Part shown: one piece after another, positions 1-7,607 of the stretch | Position numbering within the stretch: the stretch's first letter is position 1 | How the letters are laid out: the number at the start of each line of letters is the position of its first letter | Assembly: GCA_021325145.1 (NCBI GenBank) | Contig: JAJPHR010000110.1 | Span: 62,001 to 126,000, forward strand | Source of the DNA: Verrucomicrobiota bacterium | GTDB taxonomy: Bacteria; Verrucomicrobiota; Verrucomicrobiia; Limisphaerales; Pedosphaeraceae | Direction of reading: 5' to 3' | DNA: 64,000 nucleotides | Made by a program: the position numbers and the translations under genes | The notes under the pieces: model-generated | What the model saw: only the letters and a program-made list of their open reading frames with translations | What the model was told of the DNA's origin: nothing | Databases searched by the model: none

Positions 1-1
1 C

Positions 2-166
2 GAAATGCGCGGAATCATTTCCGATCACAATACCTGGGAGGAAGCCTGCACTTCGCTGCTGGATTATCTGGACAGTTTCAAGCGGGCGCGCCTATTTCCG
101 CTGGCCGGCATTTACAATTTCAGCGACAGCCGTTGGAACCGGGTGAGGAAAATGCAGTCCTCCTAG
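2..166 (+). CDS. C-terminal end of an unidentified protein (5' partial)
   Basis: An open frame enters from the left edge and runs 54 codons to a TAG at 164-166. The visible residues read as a soluble, mixed-charge C-terminal tail (for example ISDHNTWEEACTSLLDYL, ending in KMQSS). No motif can be assigned from this fragment. The gene converges on the small secreted-protein gene that ends at 185, leaving an 18-nt gap with no clear terminator hairpin. I include it because the frame is open from the first full codon and ends exactly where the convergent gene begins; the family is unknown. Confidence 0.55.
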   Translation, partial: EMRGIISDHNTWEEACTSLLDYLDSFKRARLFPLAGIYNFSDSRWNRVRKMQSS

Positions 167-184
167 TTGTTGGAGCCGGACGCC

Positions 185-1030
185 TCACGGCTGGCTGACG
201 CGGAAAAACTGCTGCGGGACGCTGTTGTTGATCAGCACTCGCATTAGCTGGTTCGAGCCATTGCCGAGAAGGTTCGTGCGGACGACCCAGGTCGCCGTGG
301 CCAGATTGGTGTTCGCATACACGGTGTAGCTTGCGTTGGAGGTGCTCGTGAAAGCGAAACTGAAAATTCCGTTGGACAATTGGGGCGAAAGAATCTGCAC
401 CGGCGCAATCGCCTTGATGTTATCAACGCCGATCTGGGCGTCCATCCTGTCGCCCATGGTGGCCGGGTTGGCCGAACAAAGCAGGCGGAAATCCATCACA
501 TTGGTTACCATGGCCGCGAACGGAGGAGGGACGTTGATCGGGGTCATGCTGGAGTCGTTTAGCAGGAAAACGGCATGATGCCAGGCCCCGTCCGCCGACA
601 GGCTGAACGGCGTGGTGCTCGAATATCCAGGTGTGGCCGAGTTGCCTGCCGCACTCCGGATGGCGATGCGCACGGGCAGGTCATTCGATCCGAAATTCTT
701 CAAATCCATTTCCACCGCAGTCACTCCAGCGGCCGCAAAATCTCCTATCCATTGAGTGTCGTTGAAGGTGATCAATCGTTCACTGCCGCCAAAGGCGCCG
801 GAGGAAACCTGGAGGAAGGCGTCACTGATACCGGCCGGGCCGCCATCAGCGATGACGGCCACGTTGTCGCCGAGATTGCCATCCGTCCAGAAGTCCGTGG
901 TGCCATCCTGAAAAGTATCGGTCTGGCCGGGCGTGACGCCAAAGGTCAGGGTCGGGGTCAATAGCATCGCAACGATGCCGGCAAGGCCATAGAGCATCAA
1001 ACCATCCCGCTTCTGATTCCAGCGTTTCAT
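185..1030 (-). CDS. Secreted protein with F(F/Y)R-type C-terminal tail domain
   Basis: A 281-residue protein of unknown function. Residues 1-31 form a signal peptide: a basic start (MKRWNQKRDG), then a hydrophobic stretch ending near TLTFG. The middle (about 35-205) is Ser/Thr/Asn-rich and beta-like, with phrases such as WIGDF, AVEMDLKNFG and WHHAVFLLND that recall carbohydrate-binding or laminin-like jelly rolls; this is only a resemblance. The last 70 residues form a small beta domain with the pattern YTVYANTNL, then ATWVVRTNLLG, then QQFFRVSQP. The same pattern closes two much larger secreted proteins in this window, at 23779 and 37605. The start is the ATG directly before the signal peptide. 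The gene stands alone, converging with the preceding partial gene. I see no catalytic residues. Confidence 0.75.
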   Translation of the reverse strand: MKRWNQKRDGLMLYGLAGIVAMLLTPTLTFGVTPGQTDTFQDGTTDFWTDGNLGDNVAVIADGGPAGISDAFLQVSSGAFGGSERLITFNDTQWIGDFAAAGVTAVEMDLKNFGSNDLPVRIAIRSAAGNSATPGYSSTTPFSLSADGAWHHAVFLLNDSSMTPINVPPPFAAMVTNVMDFRLLCSANPATMGDRMDAQIGVDNIKAIAPVQILSPQLSNGIFSFAFTSTSNASYTVYANTNLATATWVVRTNLLGNGSNQLMRVLINNSVPQQFFRVSQP

Positions 1031-1211
1031 GCGGCGAAGCTAGCAGTAACGGCGACTTCCAGACAAGCCACGGTTTTTGCCGGTCGCATCGCAAAATTGT
1101 TCTTGTCGGGAAGGCAGGGACATCATGCCACCCATTCCAGCGGAAATGCGCTGGCCGGGATGTGTGGCGCGGGCGATTCGTCCCGAGGCTGAACAAATGT
1201 GAATAAAAGTA

Positions 1212-1240
1212 TTGACACGCTCGAAGGTCCGGGGCAAAAT
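1212..1240 (+). promoter_or_regulatory. Candidate sigma70-type promoter (TTGACA-17-CAAAAT)
   Basis: A perfect TTGACA is followed, after exactly 17 bases, by CAAAAT, which matches 4 of 6 positions of the -10 consensus. It points toward acnA but lies about 480 bp upstream of its start, so it would give either a long leader or a separate short RNA. This is prediction only. Confidence 0.35.
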
Positions 1241-1500
1241 ACGAGCGCAACATATCTGCGCTCAGATCTCAGACCGGAAACAACAAATCCAAGCCGGAGA
1301 AGAACCAAATCAAGTATCCGAACGATCGGTTCGCCGCTGAAAGCGGTCCCCGATCCGCCTTCACCCAGAACCTGCAATGGACAAGCTGCGTGGCTTCGTT
1401 GAAGCCATTCGCGAGCCGGCTCACTGCCTTTCCTAAAAAATGGGCACGAATGGCGCTTCCCTCCCGTGCCCTGCCGAGATAGGTTCCAAGCCGCGAGGGG

Positions 1501-1602
1501 CCGAAATTAAGGCGAATTAAAGTAAATTAAGCTAAATTAAACCAAAATTTTTCCAGAAGTGGGACCAATCCGGGTTGCGCCGGGTCAATCCGGGCAGTCC
1601 GG
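1501..1602 (-). repeat. Two-part 10-bp-phased repeat upstream of acnA
   Basis: From 1501 to 1550 five consecutive decamers end in AATTAA or a close variant (ccgAAATTAA, ggcGAATTAA, agtAAATTAA, gctAAATTAA, accAAAATTT). After about 20 bases, CCGG(G) recurs every 10 bp from 1570 to 1602. The same two blocks, in the same order relative to the downstream gene, occur at 61686-61755 upstream of the minus-strand cytochrome gene. The period equals one helical turn, so all A/T tracts lie on the same face of the DNA. Confidence 0.8.
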
Positions 1603-1638
1603 CTCCATGTCGCAGGTCCAACCCCGTGTTTGCCTCGC

Positions 1639-1667
1639 TTGACACCAGGGCGGCGAAACCGCATTTT
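1639..1667 (+). promoter_or_regulatory. Weak promoter candidate proximal to acnA
   Basis: TTGACA at 1639-1644 is followed 17 bases later by CATTTT (3 of 6 matches to TATAAT), about 50 bp before the acnA start. It lies just downstream of the phased decamer array, so the array could act as an upstream element. The -10 is poor; treat as tentative. Confidence 0.3.
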
Positions 1668-1719
1668 TCTTTGTGACCGACCATTAACTTGAAGGGTTTT
1701 TGATGAGGGCGCGGAATTT

Positions 1720-4566
1720 ATGAGTGCGACAAACAATTTGTTCAATACATTGCAGAAGTTCGACTTGGGAAACGGCAGGCAGGGATCGTTTTATTCGCTG
1801 CCGGCGCTGGAAAAGGCGGGGGCGGGCGTGGTTTCACGGCTGCCGGTGTCCATCCGGATTGTGCTCGAAGCCGTGCTGCGCAATTGTGACGGCAAGAAGG
1901 TGGCGGAGAAGAATGTCCGCGAATTGGCCCAATGGCAGCCCAAGGCGGAGCGGACCGAGGAAATCCCGTTTATTGTGGCCCGGATCGTATTGCAGGATTT
2001 CACCGGCGTGCCGCTGCTGGTGGACCTGGCGGCGATGCGCTCGGCGGTGGCGCGGATGGGAAAGAATCCGAAATTGATCGAGCCGCTGGTGCCGGTGGAC
2101 CTGGTGGTGGACCACTCGGTGCAGGTGGATTTTGCGGGGAGCGCGGACGCGATGCAACGAAACCTGGAAATCGAGTTCCAGCGCAACCGCGAACGTTACC
2201 AGTTCCTGAAGTGGGGCATGCAGGCGTTCGACACATTCAAGGTGGTGCCGCCGGGCATCGGGATCGTGCATCAGGTGAACCTGGAATATCTCGCCAAAGG
2301 GGTGCTTTCGACCCGCGACGGCGTTTATTATCCGGACACGCTGGTGGGAACGGATTCGCACACGACCATGATCAACGGTCTGGGCATCGTGGGCTGGGGC
2401 GTGGGCGGCATCGAAGCCGAAGCGGGCATGCTGGGGCAGCCGGTGTATTTCCTCACGCCGGACGTGGTAGGCGTGCATTTGACCGGCGCGCTGCGGGAAG
2501 GCGTGACGGCGACCGACCTGGCGTTGACGATCACCCAGATGCTGCGCAAGGCGAAGGTAGTGGGAAAATTCGTCGAGTTTTACGGGCCGGGCGCGGCGGC
2601 GTTGCCGGTGGTGGATCGCGCGACCATTGCGAACATGGCGCCGGAATATGGCGCGACCATGGGTTTCTTTCCGATCGATGCTGAGTGCGTCAATTATTTG
2701 CGCGCGACGGGCCGCAGCGAAGAGCACTGCAAGCTTTATGAGAATTATTACCGGGCGCAGGGATTGTTCGGTATTCCCAGGAAGGGAGACATCGCCTATT
2801 CGACCGACCTCGAATTGGACCTGGGTTCGGTGCAACCGAGCGTGGCGGGGCCGAAACGTCCGCAAGACCGAATCGAATTGCCGAAGCTGAAGAATGAGTT
2901 TGTGGCGTCGTTCTCGCGGCCACTCACCGAAAACGGATTTGGAAAATCGGCGCAGGAATTGGCGAGGAAGTTCAGCGTGACCAGCGGCGATGGCGCGGCA
3001 CCGGGCGGCGGCAGTCAGGAACCCGTGTCCAGTGCCACCGCCGCGGCTCGAGAGATCAATCCGCAGACGGAACTGGAGATGGCCAATAACCGGCCCACAC
3101 CCGACCCGGTGGCCGGCGGCGCGTGGTCGGCTGAAGGCGAAATCCGGCATGGCAGCGTGTTGATCGCGGCGATCACGAGTTGCACGAACACGTCGAATCC
3201 GAGCGTGATGCTCGCGGCCGGTTTGCTGGCGAAGAAAGCGGTCGAGAAGGGCCTGCAAGTCAATCCGTTGGTGAAAGCTTCGCTCGCGCCGGGTTCGCGG
3301 GTGGTGACGGATTACCTCAATCGGACGGGGCTACAAAAGTATCTGGACCAACTCGGGTTCAACCTGGTGGGTTACGGCTGCACAACGTGCATCGGGAACT
3401 CCGGGCCGCTTGCGGCGCACATCGAGGAAGCGGTTGTGAAGAACGATTTGGTGGCGGCGTCGGTATTGTCGGGCAATCGCAATTTTGAGGCGCGGGTGCA
3501 TCAAAACATCAAGGCGAACTTTTTGATGTCGCCGCCGCTGGTGGTGGCGTTTGCGCTGGCGGGCCGGGTCGACATTGATCTGAGCACCGAGCCGCTGGGC
3601 AAGGCGCGGGACGGCCAGCCGGTTTATTTGAAGGATCTTTGGCCGACCTTGCGGGAAGTGCGGGATCAGTTGCAGGCGGCATTGAAGCCAGAGGTGTTCC
3701 AGCAGCTTTACCGGGATTTCGCCAAACAGAATCCCAAATGGAACGAAATTCCGGCGAGCGTCGGCAATGTGTACGAGTGGGATCGCAAAAGCACCTACAT
3801 TCAGGAGCCGCCGTTCTTCACACAGTTTGGTTTGCAGCCGGGTGAAATTCACGAGATCAGGGGCGCGCGCCCGCTCGGCATCTTCGGCGACAGCGTGACG
3901 ACCGACCATATTTCGCCGGCGGGCAGCATCAAGAAAACGTCGCCGGCGGGAAAATATTTGATCGAGAACGGAGTCGATTACGCGGACTTCAACAGCTACG
4001 GTTCGCGGCGCGGCAATGATCGCGTGATGACGCGCGGGACGTTTGCGAACGTGCGGATCAAAAATTTGATGGTGCCGGGCGTGGAGGGCGGCGTGACCAA
4101 GTTGCAGGCAACCGGCGAAGTGATGAGCATTTTCGACGCGGCGATGAAGCACGCGGAGAAAAAGACCCCGCTGATTGTGCTGGCGGGCCAGGAATATGGG
4201 ACGGGCAGTTCGCGCGACTGGGCGGCGAAGGGAACGAACCTGCTGGGCGTCAAGGTGGTGGTGGCGCAGAGTTTCGAGCGCATCCATCGCTCGAACCTGG
4301 TGGGCATGGGCGTGCTGCCGTTGCAATTCAAGGAAGGCACCACGGCGCAGACGTTGAAGCTGGACGGAACGGAGACTTACGATGTCCTCGGCCTGGGGCC
4401 GGGACTAAAACCGCAACAGGACCTGACCTTGCGCATCACGCGCGCGAACGGGCAGGTGGAAAACGTACCGGTGCGCTGCCGGATCGATACGCCGATTGAA
4501 ATCGATTACTATCAGCATGGCGGCATTTTGCCGTTCGTGCTGCGGCAGTTGGTGGCGCAGGCGTGA
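1720..4566 (+). CDS. acnA: Aconitate hydratase A with an extra ~53-residue insertion
   Basis: Cytoplasmic [4Fe-4S] enzyme interconverting citrate and isocitrate in the TCA cycle. The full aconitase/IRP-type fold is present: an N-terminal catalytic domain with VGTDSHTTM near residue 210, the cluster cysteines C488 (ITSCTNTSNP), C554 and C557 (YGCTTCIGNSGP), and a C-terminal swivel domain with FGDSVTTDHISPAGSI and GTGSSRDWAAKG. At 948 residues it is longer than E. coli AcnA (891). The first cysteine is C435 there and the two others are C501 and C504, so all three are displaced by 53 here. The surplus is a Gly/Ser/Ala/Pro-rich segment at roughly residues 425-477. The ATG at 1720 follows a weak purine stretch (GAGGGCG). 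The gene is monocistronic; the long leader carries a phased repeat. Confidence 0.96.
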   Translation: MSATNNLFNTLQKFDLGNGRQGSFYSLPALEKAGAGVVSRLPVSIRIVLEAVLRNCDGKKVAEKNVRELAQWQPKAERTEEIPFIVARIVLQDFTGVPLLVDLAAMRSAVARMGKNPKLIEPLVPVDLVVDHSVQVDFAGSADAMQRNLEIEFQRNRERYQFLKWGMQAFDTFKVVPPGIGIVHQVNLEYLAKGVLSTRDGVYYPDTLVGTDSHTTMINGLGIVGWGVGGIEAEAGMLGQPVYFLTPDVVGVHLTGALREGVTATDLALTITQMLRKAKVVGKFVEFYGPGAAALPVVDRATIANMAPEYGATMGFFPIDAECVNYLRATGRSEEHCKLYENYYRAQGLFGIPRKGDIAYSTDLELDLGSVQPSVAGPKRPQDRIELPKLKNEFVASFSRPLTENGFGKSAQELARKFSVTSGDGAAPGGGSQEPVSSATAAAREINPQTELEMANNRPTPDPVAGGAWSAEGEIRHGSVLIAAITSCTNTSNPSVMLAAGLLAKKAVEKGLQVNPLVKASLAPGSRVVTDYLNRTGLQKYLDQLGFNLVGYGCTTCIGNSGPLAAHIEEAVVKNDLVAASVLSGNRNFEARVHQNIKANFLMSPPLVVAFALAGRVDIDLSTEPLGKARDGQPVYLKDLWPTLREVRDQLQAALKPEVFQQLYRDFAKQNPKWNEIPASVGNVYEWDRKSTYIQEPPFFTQFGLQPGEIHEIRGARPLGIFGDSVTTDHISPAGSIKKTSPAGKYLIENGVDYADFNSYGSRRGNDRVMTRGTFANVRIKNLMVPGVEGGVTKLQATGEVMSIFDAAMKHAEKKTPLIVLAGQEYGTGSSRDWAAKGTNLLGVKVVVAQSFERIHRSNLVGMGVLPLQFKEGTTAQTLKLDGTETYDVLGLGPGLKPQQDLTLRITRANGQVENVPVRCRIDTPIEIDYYQHGGILPFVLRQLVAQA

Positions 4567-4648
4567 AGCCTGCATCTCATGGCAAACGCAAGCCCCCAAC
4601 ACGTCGACGGCTACGATTTTTTGAATTCACTCAGACTGCCCGCGGACA

Positions 4649-4678
4649 TGAACGGGCCGAACTGGAGCTCCGCGCTCC
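4649..4678 (+). repeat. Dispersed start-codon-proximal repeat, copy A
   Basis: A 30-bp element with core CTGGAGCTCCGCGCTCC, ending 9 bp before the ATG of the ATPase gene at 4688. It matches the copy at 6443-6472 in 25 of 30 positions. Its GGAG could serve as a ribosome-binding site. Related sequence occurs at 49937-49989 and 57240-57260. Confidence 0.6.
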
Positions 4679-4687
4679 AATAATGAG

Positions 4688-6421
4688 ATGAAGCCAAGCG
4701 CCGTCCGAATCCAGAACTACCGGTGCATCCAGGATTCCGGCTGGGTTCGGATTGAGGACTTGGCGGTGATTGTCGGAAAGAATGAGTCAGGGAAGACGTC
4801 ATTCTTGAAAGGACTGTGGAAGTTCAATCCATTTCATGATGTGGGCTATGACATTGACCACGAATTCCCGGCGGGCAGGCGCAAGGAGAAATCACCGGAG
4901 AAAGTGGTGGCGTCGGTGCGGTTCAAATTGACTCCGGAGGAAACGCAGGCGGTTGCGGCGATTCAGCCCGGCGCGTCGGCGGTCGCCGAAGTGGAAATTC
5001 GACGGAACTACGGTGGCGGCTGTGCGTATGAACTGGCTCCGAGTTCCGTGCAGGCGAACGAGAAGACGGCGGAGTTTATTCGCAAGCGGTTGCCGGTGTT
5101 CGTTTACATGGATGATTACCGGATTTTCAGCGGGTCGGCGCAACTGGACGAGGTGCTGGCGCGCAAGGAACACAATCGTTCGACGGGCGAAGACGAGACG
5201 GTGATGTTGATCCTGGAAATGGCGGGCCTCGATCTCGCGGAAGAAGTGCGCAAGGGCAAGGAAGGAAACCGGCAGCAGCGCATCCTGGACATGAACGACG
5301 CCAGCCAGCGATTGACGAAGTTGATTGCGAACCGGTGGTCGCAAAAGAAATATGAGGTGATTTTCCAGGCGGACGGGCAGCATTTTATTACGTTCGTGCG
5401 GGACCTGGGGCAGACAAGCATGGTGCCGTTGGAGGAACGATCGAAAGGGTTTCAATGGTTCTTCTCGTTTGACATGGCGTTTATGTATGAAACGCAGGGA
5501 CGTTTCGAGAATGCGGTGTTGTTGCTGGACGAGCCGGGGCTGCATTTGCACGCGACGGCGCAGCGGGATTTGCTGAACCGGTTTCAGGATTACGCGGCAA
5601 AGAATCCGATAATCTACACGACGCACCTGCCGTTCATGATCGATTTCAACCGGCTGGACAATGTTTACGTATGCGAAGAAAAAGGAGACGCCGGGACCAG
5701 GATTCACGAAGAGTGGGCGACGGCGGACACGGAGGCGCGTTTTACCTTGCAGGCGGCGCTGGGGTTGGGCTGGAGCCAATCTCTGTTCGAGGGGCAGTTC
5801 AATCTTGTGGTGAAGGATGTAAGTGATTACTGGCTCCTGAGCACTTTTTCGACCATGTTGAAGGACTCGGGCGAGGCTGGCATTGACGATCAATTGGTCA
5901 TTACACCGGCCGGAGGCGCGAACAAGGTCGCGTATATTGGCACGATGCTGTACGCGCAACGGTTGAACGTGGCCGTCCTGCTCGATTCGGACGCCGCGGG
6001 CGAGGATGTCCTGCGCAAGCTGGTTCAGCATTGGGTCCGGGGAGACGAGCAGGTGCTGCGGGTGGGCCAGATATTGGGCGCCACCGGAAACCGGGTGATC
6101 GAAGACGTTTTTGAAGAGGTCTATTACCTGACGCACACCCGGCTGGCCTACCAGAAAGAACTGGCCGGGCGGAACCTGGCGCTGGCGCAAGCGCCGGAAC
6201 GGTCGGTGGTGGAACGAATGGAGACGGCATTCAAAGGATTGGGTATTCCACAGTTTAACCGAAACCGCGTGGCCAGGAAAATCATGGAAGACCTGGCGAA
6301 GAAGAAGCCGGCCCAATTGCCGGCGGCGACGGTCGAGAATTTTCGCAAGCTAGTCGCGGCCATCAATGCGCTGGTTGCGGAGTGGCGGAAGGGCGGGGCG
6401 CAGGGATCCGGCTCCGCGTGA
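4688..6421 (+). CDS. OLD-family ATPase with TOPRIM-like C-terminal domain
   Basis: A 577-residue protein with an ABC/RecF-type ATPase domain and a C-terminal TOPRIM-like domain, the layout of OLD-family nucleases (overcoming lysogenization defect). Residues 7-12 show the typical IQNYRC start, the Walker A is GKNESGKT (30-37), the Walker B and D-loop read LLLDEPGLHLH near 276-288, and the switch histidine is in YTTHLPF. The TOPRIM part begins near 371; the acidic pair DSD (D433, D435) is intact, but the usual glutamate of the first strand is lysine (K376 in LVVKDVSD), so nuclease activity is doubtful. It stands alone, without a UvrD-like partner (as in Gabija) or other defence genes. Its start overlaps no gene and is preceded by a dispersed repeat. 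A role in DNA repair or phage defence is inference. Confidence 0.85.
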   Translation: MKPSAVRIQNYRCIQDSGWVRIEDLAVIVGKNESGKTSFLKGLWKFNPFHDVGYDIDHEFPAGRRKEKSPEKVVASVRFKLTPEETQAVAAIQPGASAVAEVEIRRNYGGGCAYELAPSSVQANEKTAEFIRKRLPVFVYMDDYRIFSGSAQLDEVLARKEHNRSTGEDETVMLILEMAGLDLAEEVRKGKEGNRQQRILDMNDASQRLTKLIANRWSQKKYEVIFQADGQHFITFVRDLGQTSMVPLEERSKGFQWFFSFDMAFMYETQGRFENAVLLLDEPGLHLHATAQRDLLNRFQDYAAKNPIIYTTHLPFMIDFNRLDNVYVCEEKGDAGTRIHEEWATADTEARFTLQAALGLGWSQSLFEGQFNLVVKDVSDYWLLSTFSTMLKDSGEAGIDDQLVITPAGGANKVAYIGTMLYAQRLNVAVLLDSDAAGEDVLRKLVQHWVRGDEQVLRVGQILGATGNRVIEDVFEEVYYLTHTRLAYQKELAGRNLALAQAPERSVVERMETAFKGLGIPQFNRNRVARKIMEDLAKKKPAQLPAATVENFRKLVAAINALVAEWRKGGAQGSGSA

Positions 6422-6442
6422 ACATGCAAATGCGAAAGGACG

Positions 6443-6472
6443 TGAACACGCAGAGCTGGAGCTCTGCGCTCC
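6443..6472 (+). repeat. Dispersed start-codon-proximal repeat, copy B
   Basis: Core CTGGAGCTCTGCGCTCC, ending one base before the chosen ATG (6474) of the methyltransferase gene. An in-frame upstream start at 6366 would translate the repeat as ELELCAP and overlap the ATPase gene by 56 nt, which argues for the ATG at 6474. Confidence 0.6.
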
Positions 6473-6473
6473 C

Positions 6474-7607
6474 ATGAAATCGGACCGACTCATTGGAATC
6501 GCGGCGAGTGTGGTGGCGCGCGCCGCTCCCGGAAAGCCCGCGGATGCGGTCCTGCGCGCGGAGTTGCGGGAGCGCGGCGGGATTTCGCGGGGAGATGGCC
6601 GGGTCATCAGCCGCGCGGTGTTTGCGTATTACCGGTGGTATGGATGGCTGGACCGGAAAGGCGAGGTCGCGCGGGAGATGCGCCGGGCACTCGAAATGGA
6701 CGACGCGTTTCAAAGCGGTTCGCAGTGCCTGAGTGACGAGGAGTTGCGGCGCGCGGTCCCGGACTGGGTTTTCGATCAAATGGAGGTTTCGGCAGAATGG
6801 CTGAGGAGTTTGCAGAAGGAGCCGGTGCTGTGGCTGCGGGCGCGGCCAGGGCAGGGCGGGGGATTGGCGGCGAAGCTGCCTGAAACCTCTTCCAGCGGAT
6901 TTTCGCCGGACGCGTTGAGTTACTCCGGGCAGGAGGATTTGTTTCGCACGCCGGAATTTCACGCGGGCGAGTTCGAATTGCAGGACCTGAGTTCGCAAAT
7001 GGTCGGGCTGGCGTGTGCTCCGCAAGCGGGCGAAACCTGGTGGGACGCGTGCGCGGGCGAGGGTGGCAAAATGCTCCACCTGTGCGACCTGATGAATAAT
7101 CGAGGATTGGTCTGGGCGAGCGACCGGGCGGCGTGGCGATTGCAGCGGTTGAAGCGGCGCGCGGCGCGCGCGCGAGTGTTCAATTATCGGAGCATTCTTT
7201 GGGATGGCGGCGGGAAGCTGCCGACTAAGACAAAGTTTAACGGAATATTGATCGATGCGCCTTGCAGCGGTTTGGGCACCTGGCAGCGCAATCCGCATGC
7301 GCGCTGGACCACGCAACCGGAGGATGTAACAGAACTGGCGGACGTGCAGCAACGATTGACGGGGCACGCCGTGGTCGCATTGAAGCCCGGCGGCAGGCTG
7401 ATTTACTCAGTTTGCACCATGACGCGCCGGGAGACGGTGGAGCTGGCGGAGGCGGTGGCGAAGAAATTTCCGGAGCTGTTGCCACTGCCGATCGAATGGC
7501 TGGCGAATAAAAAAACAGCGGCCACAAACCAGGTCTGGTTGTGGCCGCAGGAAATGGGCGGAAACGGAATGTTTATCGCGGCGTGGCTGAAGCCGCGGGC
7601 TGCCTAA
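6474..7607 (+). CDS. RsmB/NOL1-NOP2-Sun family rRNA (cytosine-5) methyltransferase
   Basis: SAM-dependent RNA m5C methyltransferase of 377 residues, most like RsmB/RsmF. The N-terminal 60 residues (ISRGDGRVISRAVFAYYRW) look NusB-like. The Rossmann domain shows DACAGEGGK as the SAM loop, and both cysteines of this enzyme class are present: DAPCSGLGTWQRNPHARW and the nucleophile in YSVCTMTRRE. I chose the ATG at 6474 because longer in-frame starts run into the preceding gene and through a dispersed repeat. The gene ends in a 3-nt tail-to-tail overlap with the minus-strand gene at 7604, and its last 100 bp contain the terminator of that opposing gene. The exact target base cannot be told. Confidence 0.88.
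   Translation: MKSDRLIGIAASVVARAAPGKPADAVLRAELRERGGISRGDGRVISRAVFAYYRWYGWLDRKGEVAREMRRALEMDDAFQSGSQCLSDEELRRAVPDWVFDQMEVSAEWLRSLQKEPVLWLRARPGQGGGLAAKLPETSSSGFSPDALSYSGQEDLFRTPEFHAGEFELQDLSSQMVGLACAPQAGETWWDACAGEGGKMLHLCDLMNNRGLVWASDRAAWRLQRLKRRAARARVFNYRSILWDGGGKLPTKTKFNGILIDAPCSGLGTWQRNPHARWTTQPEDVTELADVQQRLTGHAVVALKPGGRLIYSVCTMTRRETVELAEAVAKKFPELLPLPIEWLANKKTAATNQVWLWPQEMGGNGMFIAAWLKPRAA
7509..7548 (-). terminator. Intrinsic terminator of the pseudopilin-like gene, inside the opposing CDS
   Basis: Reading on minus, arm GCGGCCACAACC (7548-7537), loop of 6, arm GGTTTGTGGCCGC (7530-7518, one extra base), then TG and seven T (7515-7509). It lies 55-95 bp past the stop of the minus-strand gene at 7604 and entirely within the coding sequence of the plus-strand methyltransferase. 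Confidence 0.75.

Larger units (their letters stand above)
1031..1719. other. 689-bp intergenic leader region of acnA
   Basis: No convincing gene lies here: short open frames on both strands have no family signal. The region holds a sigma70-like promoter candidate (1212-1240), a 7-bp hairpin with arms GGGCACG and CGTGCCC around 1442-1471, the phased decamer array (1501-1602) and a second promoter candidate (1639-1667). It is unusually long for this gene-dense window and lies upstream of acnA on plus and of the secreted-protein gene on minus, so it serves two divergent genes. Confidence 0.5.

Noticed and set aside
1834..3258. 474-codon open frame on minus opposite acnA
   Set aside because: Shadow of aconitase; His/Arg-rich and without features.
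4649..7607. Phage-defence island around the OLD-type ATPase
   Set aside because: Neighbours are aconitase and an rRNA methyltransferase; there is no helicase, restriction, toxin or other defence partner.
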